Below are positions 10,201 through 17,596 of a DNA stretch of 58,960 nucleotides, piece by piece. The stretch covers positions 1 through 58,960 of the forward strand of contig CALVDH010000017.1 in assembly GCA_944326235.1 (NCBI GenBank), read 5' to 3'. Source of the stretch: an uncultured Bacteroidales bacterium. GTDB taxonomy: Bacteria > Bacteroidota > Bacteroidia > Bacteroidales > UBA932. How positions within the stretch are numbered: the first letter of the stretch is position 1; every line of letters begins with the position of its first letter. The notes under the pieces were generated by a model that worked only from the letters and a program-made list of their open reading frames with translations, made no database searches and was not told the DNA's origin. The position numbers were made by a program, and so were the translations under genes.

Positions 10201-10497
10201 CACGGCACTCCCTGGGTCTACCAGCACCAGGGCCTCGGCTCAGTGGTCGGCATGCCCGTACCCGGCACCATGACCTCCGTGAACTGGGAGACCCTCCAGG
10301 ATCCTACGATAGTCTTCGGTATCCCCGTTGTAGGCTACCGCACCAAGGATGGCACCTATCTCGAGAACTCACAGCTGGAGCCCGACTTCCTCGTCCGCAA
10401 TAAGGCTGAGGAGGTGGCGGGCGGCCGCGACGAGCAGATCGAGGTGGCAGTACGCGAACTGCTCAGGCAGATAGACGCCGACACGAACCGATGGTAA
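7201..10497 (+). CDS. Tricorn-type peptidase with S41 domain, exported
   Basis: A 1098-residue protein with an N-terminal signal peptide (MKRIFCLIASAALALSA). The first half carries repeated propeller blades marked by SPDG motifs (for example ISPDGSKIAF, WSPDGRTIAF). A Lys/Glu/Ala-rich charged insert spans about 560-617. A PDZ-like region follows, then a C-terminal S41-type domain with DIRYNGGGRL and a likely nucleophile Ser in EACYSNA; the NVSHTGG segment carries the Ser-His pair expected of tricorn. Archaeal tricorn degrades oligopeptides in the cytosol; with a signal peptide this one probably trims peptides in the periplasm. tRNA-Leu follows on the same strand. Confidence 0.9.
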   Translation: MKRIFCLIASAALALSAAVQLHAATPAGDTPLWMRYPAISPDGSKIAFSYQGDIYYVPAAGGEAVRLTTTADYDTQPVWSPDGRTIAFASDRFGGMDIFTVGIEGGKAVRLTTHSGVETPLAFSPDGQWIYFSAAIQDPASSALWSGSWLTELYRIPVTGGRPEQIAANPICSVSFDTDGKSFLYYDRTGSENIWRKHHTSSVARNIFYYNAADGTHTQITVNPGEDRDPIFTAPGQMVFLSERDGGSFNVYSAAVDDAENATALTHFTKHPVRFLTRADNGTLCFSYHGEIYTLTPGAEPAKVAVSILNDNLNRTSDLRLTSVDEIAISADGEEVALISRGEVFATTGEHGTTRQITHTAAAEEGLTVSPDGSMIVYASERTGRWNLYKATLGREDDLHFAYATLINEEPLLDDENAERSWPSFSPDGKEIAFIEDRHILKVLNLESGKVRQITDGTQNYGEFEYDWSPDSKWFTLTFTTNRHYPYDDIGIVSASGDMKIHNITNSGYIDGSPKWVMDGNAVIFISDRLGMRSHASWGSQNDVYIAFMNRQAYEEFNMSEEEHALYKEKKEAAEKARKEAEEAKAAKDSKGKKGKKDNAPEEDDAKAAKDIVIELDGLEDRVVRLTPMSSNLAGAAMTSDGETLYFLSSFEKGLDLWQLEPRTGSISLLKKGMSYGSLVWGKDEKTLYILGRRPQAMNMGSKQIEPIDFNMRMELDRAAERAYMFDHVFKQEERKFYTDTYHGVDLPQLQKDYEPFLAHINNNYDFTDMLSEILGELNVSHTGGRYGGIAADKVTPELGLLFDLSYTGDGLRIDEVLENGPFDIIASKVKAGDILEKIDGQAITAGQDWFPLINGKQGEYTLFTFSDPATGESWEEVARPISRGAQNELLYQRWIRSRAELVDSLSGGRLGYVHIRSMGDGSYRDVYADVLGKYNLKDGIVIDIRYNGGGRLHEDVEILFSGEKYLEQVIQGTIVCDMPSRRYNKHSIMVVCEACYSNAHGTPWVYQHQGLGSVVGMPVPGTMTSVNWETLQDPTIVFGIPVVGYRTKDGTYLENSQLEPDFLVRNKAEEVAGGRDEQIEVAVRELLRQIDADTNRW

Positions 10498-10521
10498 TAT
10501 TAAAATATTAAAGAAAAATAC

Positions 10522-10529
10522 TATCTTTG
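10522..10529 (+). promoter_or_regulatory. Promoter -7 element of tRNA-Leu
   Basis: TATCTTTG matches TAnnTTTG and lies 20 bases before the mature tRNA 5' end. The upstream sequence is A+T-rich without a clear -33 box. Confidence 0.5.
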
Positions 10530-10530
10530 C

Positions 10531-10555
10531 GCCCGCAGTCCGAAAAACTGCGGGC
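10531..10555 (+). promoter_or_regulatory. Leader hairpin overlapping the tRNA-Leu 5' end
   Basis: GCCCGCAGT (10531-10539) pairs perfectly over 9 bp with ACTGCGGGC (10547-10555), loop CCGAAAA. The 3' arm includes the first six bases of the mature tRNA, so the hairpin competes with the acceptor stem. A processing or folding effect is inference. Confidence 0.5.
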
Positions 10556-10631
10556 GTGTTGTAATTGGTAGCCAAGCCAGACTTAGGATCTGGTGCCGCA
10601 AGGCGTGGGGGTTCGAGTCCCCCCGCCCGCA
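10550..10631 (+). tRNA. tRNA-Leu (anticodon UAG)
   Basis: The acceptor stem GCGGGCG (10550-10556) pairs with CGCCCGC (10624-10630), and the discriminator is A10631. The anticodon stem CCAGA/TCTGG encloses loop CTTAGGA, with anticodon TAG at 10584-10586. The T arm carries GGTTCGAGTCC. A long variable arm (around GCCGCAAGGCG) is typical of a class II tRNA such as Leu. CCA is not encoded. It decodes CUA and, by wobble, CUG. Confidence 0.96.
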
Positions 10632-10638
10632 CAAGGGG

Positions 10639-10667
10639 ACAGAGGCCGGACATCCGACCTCTGTTTT
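10639..10667 (+). terminator. Intrinsic terminator of tRNA-Leu
   Basis: The stem ACAGAGG (10639-10645)/CCTCTGT (10658-10664), with an inner CGGA/TCCG pairing, is followed by a short T run. It lies 8 bases after the tRNA. Confidence 0.75.
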
Positions 10668-10698
10668 CGTTAGATTGACACATATTCCCAGAAAAACA

Positions 10699-10728
10699 TT
10701 GTTTTTCCAAAATATTTTCTTACTTTTG
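10699..10728 (+). promoter_or_regulatory. Strong consensus promoter in the intergenic region after tRNA-Leu
   Basis: A TTG (10699-10701, preceded by AT) and TACTTTTG (10721-10728) are separated by 19 bases, a close match to TTTG-N19-21-TAnnTTTG. No ordinary gene starts just downstream; the product is either a short RNA or the 45-codon ORF at 10873. Confidence 0.65.
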
Positions 10729-10731
10729 CAA

Positions 10732-10800
10732 AGTCATATTGGAATGACTATAGTAAAATAAGGCGGGCATCTATCCCTAAATGGATGCCTGCTTTTGTTT
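10732..10800 (+). ncRNA. Candidate small RNA or attenuating leader
   Basis: Downstream of the consensus promoter lies a hairpin AGTCAT/ATGACT (10732-10737, 10744-10749). A terminator-like hairpin GCGGGCATC (10763-10771)/GATGCCTGC (10784-10792, one G-T pair) follows, then TTTTGTTTT. The predicted transcript is about 65 nt. It could be a stand-alone small RNA or a leader that attenuates the downstream small ORF. Nothing in sequence alone proves expression. Confidence 0.45.
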
Positions 10801-10872
10801 TGACAGACTACCGGGGGGAGGTACTCGCACGAGAAGCCAATTGTTCTACAACTATAGTATATTTAATCCAAT

Positions 10873-11010
10873 ATGACAAAGAGAACAGATTGCATACTCG
10901 TGATAGTTTCCATCAGGGTGGAAACTGTCAGGCTTGTCAGAGTCAAGGCGTACAAGCGCAAGAGATTCGGCAAGATTGAACGGGTAAAAAGTCATTTCAG
11001 ACAGTATTAG
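10873..11010 (+). CDS. Small basic hypothetical protein (45 residues)
   Basis: An ATG at 10873 opens a 45-codon frame rich in Lys, Arg and Val; the C-terminal half contains RFGKIERVKSHFRQY. The composition suggests nucleic-acid or ribosome binding, but I do not recognise the family. The ATG has an A+T-rich upstream region, as is usual in this phylum. The frame lies in DNA that is A+T-richer than its neighbours, between the candidate leader at 10732 and a large hairpin that overlaps its stop codon. Chance cannot be excluded at this size. Confidence 0.4.
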   Translation: MTKRTDCILVIVSIRVETVRLVRVKAYKRKRFGKIERVKSHFRQY

Positions 11011-11036
11011 GGAAATGACTGATTGATTTTTTACCC
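10982..11036. terminator. Nested inverted repeat overlapping the small ORF end
   Basis: The outer arms GGGTAAAAA (10982-10990) and TTTTTACCC (11028-11036) enclose inner arms AGTCATTTC (10990-10998) and GAAATGACT (11012-11020). The T-rich outer right arm would act as a terminator for plus-strand transcripts. The AGTCAT/ATGACT arms recall those at 10732-10749. Confidence 0.5.
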
Positions 11037-11085
11037 CCGCGCCGATAACGGCACTCTGCCCTATCCCCTCGGTTTTTCACCTCTA

Positions 11086-12948
11086 CTAGAAGGGAAAGAG
11101 GAGCGGCAGGACGAAGACCATGACTACGCCCATGATGATCTGAAGGGGCAGTCCGACCTTAATGTAATCCATGAATGTATATTGGCCTGCGGGCATCACC
11201 AGCGCGTTGGGCGGGGTGGAGAAAGGCGAGGCGAAGCACATGCTGGCGGCTACGGTCACTCCGAAGAGCAGGGGTACAGGACTTATGCCCACCTGCATGG
11301 CGCATGTCAGGGCGATAGGCGCCATCAGCACGGCCGTCACCGTATTGCTTATGAACATGGTCATCAGGGAGGTAGTAAAGTATATTCCGGCCATCAGGAC
11401 GTAAGGATTGGACCCGAGTCCGCCGACAAGAGCGCCGGATATCATGGCCGAGACGCCCGTCTTCTCCAGAGCCAGCGACATCGGCATCATACCGGCGAAC
11501 AGCACCACCGTCTCCCAGTTGATAGTCTTATAGGCCGCCTCCACACTGCGGAAGCAGCCCGTCAGAATCATCAGCACCGCGGCTATAAGCACGGCAGTCA
11601 CCGGTTCCACCTTGATGAAGTCAAATACCATCATGGCGATCATCAGCACCATTATCAGACCGGCCACCGGAGCCTTGTAATCCAGCGTGACCTTGGCCGC
11701 CTGCTCCATCGGCTGCCCGAGCACCACCCAGTCGGCATCCTCGCGGCTGAGCCTTCCAATATCCCCCCAGGCGCCCTGCACCAGCAGTACGTCCCCCCCG
11801 TGGAGCTTTTCCCGCCCCAGGTCATGCAGGATATATTCCTTCTTGCGCCGGATACCCAGGACATTGACATTGAACTTGTCCCTGAAGCCCGCATCCTTGA
11901 CCGTCCGGCCAACTATACTGGAGGAAGGCATAAGCACGATCTCCGCTATACCGATATCGTAGAAGTCCATCGTACCGGCGCTGCCTGAGCCCGGAGCAGT
12001 CTCCATCGAGTGATCATCCATCATCTCGAGGACATAGTCGGCCGCGAAACGGGTCACGTCCTCCACCTTGCCGGAGACATACAGCACGTCGCCATACTGA
12101 AAGACAGTGTCCGAGGAGGCCAGTTTCTGCGTCACGGTCTTGAGGAAACGGTGCTGGGAGCCCTCCCCGCGGCGCACCTCCATCAGATTGAGGCCGTAGC
12201 GGTTGCGCAGGTCCAGGTCCACCACAGTCTTGCCCTCCACCTGAGAAAGGGCCGTGGCCTTGAGGCGGAAGAGATTGTCCGCCAGACTGTACTCCTTGAC
12301 CAGCTGGCTGAGGGACTTGCCCGAGACGGCCCGGTCGTCCTTCTTTCCTTTTTCTGACAGGAAAATCTTGGTCAGCGGCAGCAGCACCAGCACCCCGACA
12401 GCCACGCACACCAGGCCCACCGGCAGGAAGGAGAAGAACCCGAGCGGCTCATATCCGGCTGCGGTGAGAGTGTCCTGGATGATAAGGTTCGGGGGAGTAC
12501 CGATCAGGGTCATCATTCCTCCCATACTGCTGGCAAAAGCCAGGGGCATGAGCAGCCGGCCCGAATTAACTCCGGCGCCGGCGGCCAGGCTCACCACTAT
12601 CGGCAGCATGAGGGCGACCGTACCCGTATTGCTCACAAACGCTCCTATGGCGGAGGTTACGAGCATGACCAGCAGGAACAGCCGGGTCTCGCTCCTGCCG
12701 GCCAGCTTCAGAATCCTGGAGCTTATCATCTTGGCCAGTCCGGTCTGGAATATGGCACCGCCCACGATGAACAGGCCGGCCATCATGATTACCACCGAGT
12801 TGGAAAAGCCGGAAAGTGCCTCGGCCGGCGTAAGTATCTGAAAGATCAGCAAAGCGATGAGCGCGCACAGGGCCACTATGTCCGAACGGATCTTCCCCCA
12901 GACGAAGAATACGACCGAGAGACCCAGGATGATGAGAGTTGCAAGCAT
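11086..12948 (-). CDS. SLC13-family permease with two TrkA-C (RCK_C) domains
   Basis: A 620-residue inner-membrane protein. Hydrophobic segments in both halves (for example LATLIILGLSVVFFVWG and LFLLVMLVTSAIGAFVSNTG) match the SLC13/CitT transporter fold, including the SNT motif in each half (SNTGTVALML, SNTVTAVLM). The central cytosolic region holds two TrkA-C-like modules, around residues 200-300 and 310-400. Members carry dicarboxylates, sulfate or similar anions with Na+ or H+; the substrate here is unknown. The gene is single; a -7 element lies 26 bases upstream, just past the aminotransferase terminator. Confidence 0.88.
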   Translation of the reverse strand: MLATLIILGLSVVFFVWGKIRSDIVALCALIALLIFQILTPAEALSGFSNSVVIMMAGLFIVGGAIFQTGLAKMISSRILKLAGRSETRLFLLVMLVTSAIGAFVSNTGTVALMLPIVVSLAAGAGVNSGRLLMPLAFASSMGGMMTLIGTPPNLIIQDTLTAAGYEPLGFFSFLPVGLVCVAVGVLVLLPLTKIFLSEKGKKDDRAVSGKSLSQLVKEYSLADNLFRLKATALSQVEGKTVVDLDLRNRYGLNLMEVRRGEGSQHRFLKTVTQKLASSDTVFQYGDVLYVSGKVEDVTRFAADYVLEMMDDHSMETAPGSGSAGTMDFYDIGIAEIVLMPSSSIVGRTVKDAGFRDKFNVNVLGIRRKKEYILHDLGREKLHGGDVLLVQGAWGDIGRLSREDADWVVLGQPMEQAAKVTLDYKAPVAGLIMVLMIAMMVFDFIKVEPVTAVLIAAVLMILTGCFRSVEAAYKTINWETVVLFAGMMPMSLALEKTGVSAMISGALVGGLGSNPYVLMAGIYFTTSLMTMFISNTVTAVLMAPIALTCAMQVGISPVPLLFGVTVAASMCFASPFSTPPNALVMPAGQYTFMDYIKVGLPLQIIMGVVMVFVLPLLFPF

Positions 12949-12973
12949 AGGTCAGGAGTTTGGTTTCCAGGCA

Positions 12974-12981
12974 CAAATTTA
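12974..12981 (-). promoter_or_regulatory. Promoter -7 element of the SLC13 permease
   Basis: TAAATTTG on the minus strand fits TAnnTTTG, 26 bases upstream of the permease ATG and directly after the upstream gene's terminator. Confidence 0.5.
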
Positions 12982-12988
12982 ATAAAAA

Positions 12989-13017
12989 AGCCGCAACCGG
13001 ACAAGTCGGCTGCGGCT
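12989..13017 (-). terminator. Intrinsic terminator of the aminotransferase
   Basis: On the minus strand AGCCGCA (13017-13011) pairs with TGCGGCT (12995-12989), with an inner CCG/CGG pairing. A T6 run follows. Confidence 0.8.
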
Positions 13018-13049
13018 CTGTTGCACACCTTGTTCCAAGGCGTATGGAA

Positions 13050-14240
13050 CTACTTGCCCATCAGCTTTCTGATGGCGTTGGCCAGCCTCCTGACGCCCTC
13101 CAGCATATCCTCGTCGGATACGTAGGAGAAATTCAGACGCAGGGTGTTCTGGCCCTTGCCGTCGCAGAAGAACACCTCGCCGATGACGAAGGCCACGTTC
13201 TCCTTGATGGCGATGTCGAACAGGTCGCGTGCGTCCAGACCCTCGGGCATGGTCAGCAGCAGGAAGAGACCTCCGTCAGGACGGGTCCAGGTAACGCCCT
13301 CGGGCATATACTCGGTCAGGTACTGGTGCATCAGGTCTCTCTTGTGACGGTAGAGCTCGATGGTCTTCTGGAGGTTCCTGTCATAGTAGCCCTTCTCCAT
13401 GTAGCGGGCGGCCACCTCCTGACAGAAGATAGGTGTGCAGAGGTCGGCGGACTGCTTGGCCACGATGAGACGGTCGATGATCTCCTTCGGTGCGAGCACC
13501 CATCCCAGACGGAAACCGGGCACGAATGTCTTCGAGAATGTGCCGAGCAGCACCACTCTCTCGGGAGCCATGGAATACATGGTCGGGTATGACTCACCCT
13601 CATAGCGGAGCTCCTTGTAGGGGCTGTCCTCGATGATGATCAGGTCGTGCTTGCGGGCTACGTCGATGATCTCCTGACGTCTCTTGACATCCATTGTCAC
13701 GCCTGTAGGGTTCTGGAAGTCGGGGATGGCGTAGATGAACTTGGGCTTCTGTCCCACAGCGCAGAGAGCGGATACCACAGCCTCGGCCTCCTCGTCGTTG
13801 CGGATGCCTACGGGACGTCCCTGATATGACCAGATGGCCTGGAGAGCGCCCAGATACGAGGGCAGACCGCAGAGAACGGTGTCACCGGGATTGACGAAAA
13901 TCCTGGAGAGCAGATCGAGAGCCTGCTGGGAAGCGGTGGTGATGAGGATGTTCTCGATGTCCACCTTCACGCCTTCCTTCTCGTACTTCCTGGCAATCTG
14001 TTTTCTCAGAGCCACGCTGCCCTCTGTCGAGCCGTACTGGAGAATCTGCGCGGGCTTCTCGTTCATCAGCTCGTTCATGATCTCCTTGAGGTCGTCCACA
14101 GGGAAAGTCACGGCATTGGGGAAACCGCCGCCGAAAGATATGATCTCAGGCCTGTTGGCCACGTTCAGAAGGTCGCGGATGGCGGACCTTCTCATGCTCT
14201 TAGCATTGTCGGAAAGGTAATTGATAATATCAAGTGCCAT
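13050..14240 (-). CDS. PLP-dependent class I/II aminotransferase (LysN/2-aminoadipate type)
   Basis: A 396-residue fold-type I aminotransferase. The PLP-binding lysine lies in LGTFSKTFVPGFRLGW, with YAIPDFQNPTG and IIEDSPYKELRYEG as the conserved substrate- and cofactor-binding segments. This arrangement resembles the 2-aminoadipate/aromatic aminotransferases related to MocR domains, without a DNA-binding part. The substrate cannot be fixed: 2-aminoadipate, aromatic and branched-chain amino acids are all possible. It is a single gene with its own good promoter and terminator. Confidence 0.9.
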   Translation of the reverse strand: MALDIINYLSDNAKSMRRSAIRDLLNVANRPEIISFGGGFPNAVTFPVDDLKEIMNELMNEKPAQILQYGSTEGSVALRKQIARKYEKEGVKVDIENILITTASQQALDLLSRIFVNPGDTVLCGLPSYLGALQAIWSYQGRPVGIRNDEEAEAVVSALCAVGQKPKFIYAIPDFQNPTGVTMDVKRRQEIIDVARKHDLIIIEDSPYKELRYEGESYPTMYSMAPERVVLLGTFSKTFVPGFRLGWVLAPKEIIDRLIVAKQSADLCTPIFCQEVAARYMEKGYYDRNLQKTIELYRHKRDLMHQYLTEYMPEGVTWTRPDGGLFLLLTMPEGLDARDLFDIAIKENVAFVIGEVFFCDGKGQNTLRLNFSYVSDEDMLEGVRRLANAIRKLMGK

Positions 14241-14284
14241 AGTTAGTGTTTTTGTATTTGTTAAATTCTAAATATTCTGACCCA

Positions 14285-14315
14285 CAAATCTACGAAAATT
14301 GTTATTAAAATCAAA
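14285..14315 (-). promoter_or_regulatory. Promoter of the aminotransferase
   Basis: On the minus strand, TTTG (14315-14312) and TAGATTTG (14292-14285) are separated by 19 bases, an exact consensus match, about 45 bases before the start codon. Confidence 0.7.
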
Positions 14316-14362
14316 GCCAAACTTCAAATTTTTAAGAACCGCCGTATTTTCAAAATTATTAT

Positions 14363-14370
14363 TAACTTTG
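14363..14370 (+). promoter_or_regulatory. Promoter -7 element of queD
   Basis: TAACTTTG fits TAnnTTTG, 28 bases before the queD ATG; no -33 box is clear. Confidence 0.45.
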
Positions 14371-14398
14371 AGAGTTTATCTTATACTTTGCAGATACT

Positions 14399-14842
14399 AT
14401 GCCAACACTAAGACTGACCAAAGAATTCCGCTTCGAGGGAGCCCACGCCCTCACCGGCTATGACGGAAAATGCAGGCACATCCACGGCCACTCCTATATA
14501 TTATATGTGACGGTCAAGGGCACCCCCTCCAACCCTGACGGCACCCCCAAGTCCGGCATGCTCATCGATTTCACCGACCTCAAGCGGATCGTGAACGACC
14601 ATATCATTGACGTCTTCGACCACTCCCTCATCCTGCGGGAGTCAGCCCCGCTGGCGGCAGAGATAGCCTCAGCCTATCAGAGAGTCATCACCGTGCCTTT
14701 CCAGCCCACCTGCGAGAACCTGATCCTGCACTTCGCCGACATCATCCGCGGCCAGCTGCCCTCCGGAGTACACCTGCACTCGCTCCGCCTGCACGAGACC
14801 GCCACCTCCTACGTCGAGTGGTTCGAGTCCGACAACGAATAA
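14399..14842 (+). CDS. queD: 6-carboxytetrahydropterin synthase
   Basis: A 147-residue PTPS-fold enzyme of queuosine and deazapurine synthesis; it converts 7,8-dihydroneopterin triphosphate to 6-carboxytetrahydropterin. Zinc-binding histidines are in FEGAHAL and HIHGHSY, with the catalytic cysteine in GKCRHIHGH. The conserved LRLHETATSYVEW motif ends the protein. No other queuosine gene is in the window. polA follows 21 bp downstream on the same strand. Confidence 0.95.
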   Translation: MPTLRLTKEFRFEGAHALTGYDGKCRHIHGHSYILYVTVKGTPSNPDGTPKSGMLIDFTDLKRIVNDHIIDVFDHSLILRESAPLAAEIASAYQRVITVPFQPTCENLILHFADIIRGQLPSGVHLHSLRLHETATSYVEWFESDNE

Positions 14843-14863
14843 CCTCAGCCTGAAAGACACGCC

Positions 14864-17578
14864 ATGAACAGACTCTTCCTCATAGACGGCCACGCCCTGA
14901 TGTTCAGGATGTACTACGCCTTCATCCGCCGCCCGATGATCAACTCCCGGGGCGAGGACACCTCGGTCATCTTCGGGTTCACCCGCTATCTGCTCGAGAT
15001 GATTGCCCGCGAAAGGCCCACCCATCTGGCGGTCGCCTTCGACCCCCCGTGCAAGACCTTCCGCCACGAGGCCTACCCGGAATACAAGGCCACCCGCAGC
15101 GCCGCCCCCGAGGTCATTAAGGAATCCCTGGAGCCTCTGACAGAGATAGTCAGGGCCCTCGGCATACCCGTCCTGATGGTGCCCGGCTACGAGGCCGACG
15201 ACGTGATAGGCTCTATGGCCCGCCGCTGGGGCTCCCCCGACTGCGACGTGTACATGGTCTCCCCCGACAAGGACCTCGGCCAGCTCATCTCCGACCATGT
15301 CTTTCAGGTCAAGCCCGGCAAGAGCGGAGCGGAGGACGAGACAGTCGGAAAGGAGGAGATCTGCGCCAAATTCGGCATCAGCGACCCGCACCAGGTCATC
15401 GATATCCTCACCATCTGGGGGGATACTTCGGACAATGTTCCGGGCGTCAGGGGCATAGGCGAGGTCGGAGCCAGAAAGCTGGTAGGGAGGTACGGCTCGG
15501 TCGACGGCATCCTGCAGCATCTGGACGAGCTGCCCCCGAAGCAGGCCGCAGCTGTGCGGGAGGCCGCGGACCATCTGGAGATGAGCCGCTTCCTGGTGAC
15601 AATAAAGACCGATGTGGACGTCTCCTCCTGTTCCGAGGAGGACCTGCGGATGGACCTCACGGACGGCAGTGCCGCAGCCGCATTGTTCAACAAATACGAA
15701 TGTCCGTCCCTGCTGCCCCTCCTCCCCTCCGCGGCCGCCGTCTCCAAGGAGTCCCCGGCCCGGAAGGAACAGCCGAGGCACCGGATGGAGATGACCTCCG
15801 ACCCGGAGCGGCTGGCGGCAGCGGCGCAGACGGCCGGAGCGGTGGGAATTGTACTGAGGGACAATGAGGCAGGGAGCCCCTCCCGGCAGCGGCTCTTCCT
15901 CTCCGTTCCGGGAGGCGGGGACAATGCTCCCGCGCTGACATTCAGCACCGCGGATCCTGCCGCCGCCCGCGGCATCCTCGAAGCCCCCGGCATCGTCAAG
16001 GCGGGCTACGGCCTCAAACGGTACATTCAGGAGCTGAGGCGGGAGGGCATTGAACTGAACGGCCCCCTGGCCGACCTGGAACTGATGCACTATCTCGTCA
16101 ATCCGGAGACCTCGCACCGGCTGGACATCCTCGTGCAGTCGTATCTGGGGCTGGACCTGGAGCTGTGCCGTTCGCTGGACGGTGAACCTGCCGATACCGG
16201 GGCAGCCGAAGCGGACCTTTTCTCCCAGCCCTCGGACATTGGACCTGAGGACAGTGCTGCCGCTCAGCGGAGGGATGCAGTGGATGCCTCGCTGATGCTG
16301 CCGCTGAGGGACGCGCTGCTGGGGGAATTTGCCCGGGACCCTTCCATTGAAAAGATATACAACGAGATAGAGATGCCGCTGATCCGGGTGCTCGCCGACA
16401 TGGAGTACTGCGGAGTGCGGATAGACACGGACATGCTGGCCGCCTACGGGCAGGAACTCGGGAAGCAGCTGGCTGTCATCGAGGCCCGCATCCGCGAGGA
16501 GACCGGAGAACCGGGACTGAACGTCTCATCCCCCGTCCAGCTCGGAGCCGTGCTCTTCGACAGGATGAAGCTGGACCCCAAGGCCCGCAAGAACAAGAAA
16601 GGCAACTATTCCACTGACGAGGAGACCCTTACGGCATTGAAGGACCGTCATCCGGTCATCGGGGACATCCTGCAGTTCAGGGCCGTCAAGAAGATCATCT
16701 CGACCTACATCGAGCCCTTCCCCACCCTCATCGACCCGCGGGACGGACGGGTACATACGACATTCAACCAGGCTCTTACCGCTACCGGACGACTGAGCTC
16801 GACCCATCCCAACCTGCAGAACATCCCGATCCGCACCGAGATGGGCCGGGAGATCCGCAAGGCATTCGTACCCTCGGAGCCGGGGCGGGTCATCATCTCG
16901 GCCGACTACTCCCAGATAGAGCTGCGCCTGATGGCCGCCATCAGCGGGGACGCCGACATGATCGACGCCTTCCGGCACGGACGCGACATCCACACGGCCA
17001 CTGCAGCCAAGGTGTTCAAGGTCAGCGAGGAGGAAGTCACACCCGAACAGCGCCGCCGGGCCAAGACCGCCAACTTCGGCATCATCTACGGCATATCGGC
17101 CTTCGGACTGTCGCAGCGGCTGGACATTCCGCGCAAGGAGGCCTCGGAACTCATCGAGGAATACTTCCGGCACTATCCCGCCATCGCGGACTACATGGAG
17201 AGGACCAAGGCCGAGGCGCGGGAGAAGGGGTATGTGTCCACCATCTTCGGCCGGCGGAGGTACATCAAGGACATAGGCTCGCGCAACGCCACCGTCCGGG
17301 GATTTGCCGAGCGCAACGCCATCAACGCCCCCATCCAGGGCAGCGCCGCCGACATCATCAAGATGGCCATGAACCGGGTGGCAGCTGCGCTGAAGGACGG
17401 GGACTACCGGACCCGGATGATACTCCAGGTACACGACGAGCTGGTCTTCGACGCCCCTGCAGACGAGGCCGCCGCCGTCATGGAACTGGTACGCCGCGAG
17501 ATGGAGAGCGTGGTGGAACTGGCCGTACCGCTGACCGTCGAGTGCGGGAGCGGGGCCAACTGGCTGGAAGCCCATTAA
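14864..17578 (+). CDS. polA: DNA polymerase I
   Basis: A 904-residue polymerase. The N-terminal 5' nuclease domain has GYEADDVIG and DKDLGQLI. The C-terminal family A polymerase has motif A DYSQIELRLMA, motif B RRAKTANFGIIYG and motif C QVHDELVF. The middle 3'-5' exonuclease domain looks inactive: where active enzymes have DTET this one has GIVLRDNE (about residue 326), and where they have NLKYD it has GYGLKRY (about 380), so catalytic acids appear lost. The role in Okazaki-fragment processing and repair should remain. It lies between queD and an ECF sigma gene. Confidence 0.97.
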   Translation: MNRLFLIDGHALMFRMYYAFIRRPMINSRGEDTSVIFGFTRYLLEMIARERPTHLAVAFDPPCKTFRHEAYPEYKATRSAAPEVIKESLEPLTEIVRALGIPVLMVPGYEADDVIGSMARRWGSPDCDVYMVSPDKDLGQLISDHVFQVKPGKSGAEDETVGKEEICAKFGISDPHQVIDILTIWGDTSDNVPGVRGIGEVGARKLVGRYGSVDGILQHLDELPPKQAAAVREAADHLEMSRFLVTIKTDVDVSSCSEEDLRMDLTDGSAAAALFNKYECPSLLPLLPSAAAVSKESPARKEQPRHRMEMTSDPERLAAAAQTAGAVGIVLRDNEAGSPSRQRLFLSVPGGGDNAPALTFSTADPAAARGILEAPGIVKAGYGLKRYIQELRREGIELNGPLADLELMHYLVNPETSHRLDILVQSYLGLDLELCRSLDGEPADTGAAEADLFSQPSDIGPEDSAAAQRRDAVDASLMLPLRDALLGEFARDPSIEKIYNEIEMPLIRVLADMEYCGVRIDTDMLAAYGQELGKQLAVIEARIREETGEPGLNVSSPVQLGAVLFDRMKLDPKARKNKKGNYSTDEETLTALKDRHPVIGDILQFRAVKKIISTYIEPFPTLIDPRDGRVHTTFNQALTATGRLSSTHPNLQNIPIRTEMGREIRKAFVPSEPGRVIISADYSQIELRLMAAISGDADMIDAFRHGRDIHTATAAKVFKVSEEEVTPEQRRRAKTANFGIIYGISAFGLSQRLDIPRKEASELIEEYFRHYPAIADYMERTKAEAREKGYVSTIFGRRRYIKDIGSRNATVRGFAERNAINAPIQGSAADIIKMAMNRVAAALKDGDYRTRMILQVHDELVFDAPADEAAAVMELVRREMESVVELAVPLTVECGSGANWLEAH

Positions 17579-17596
17579 CCTGAAACGATTACAGCT

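Noticed and set aside
10785..10979. 64-codon plus-strand frame starting inside the terminator-like hairpin
   Set aside because: Its start lies within the hairpin and its composition is not protein-like; the 45-codon frame at 10873 in another frame is better.
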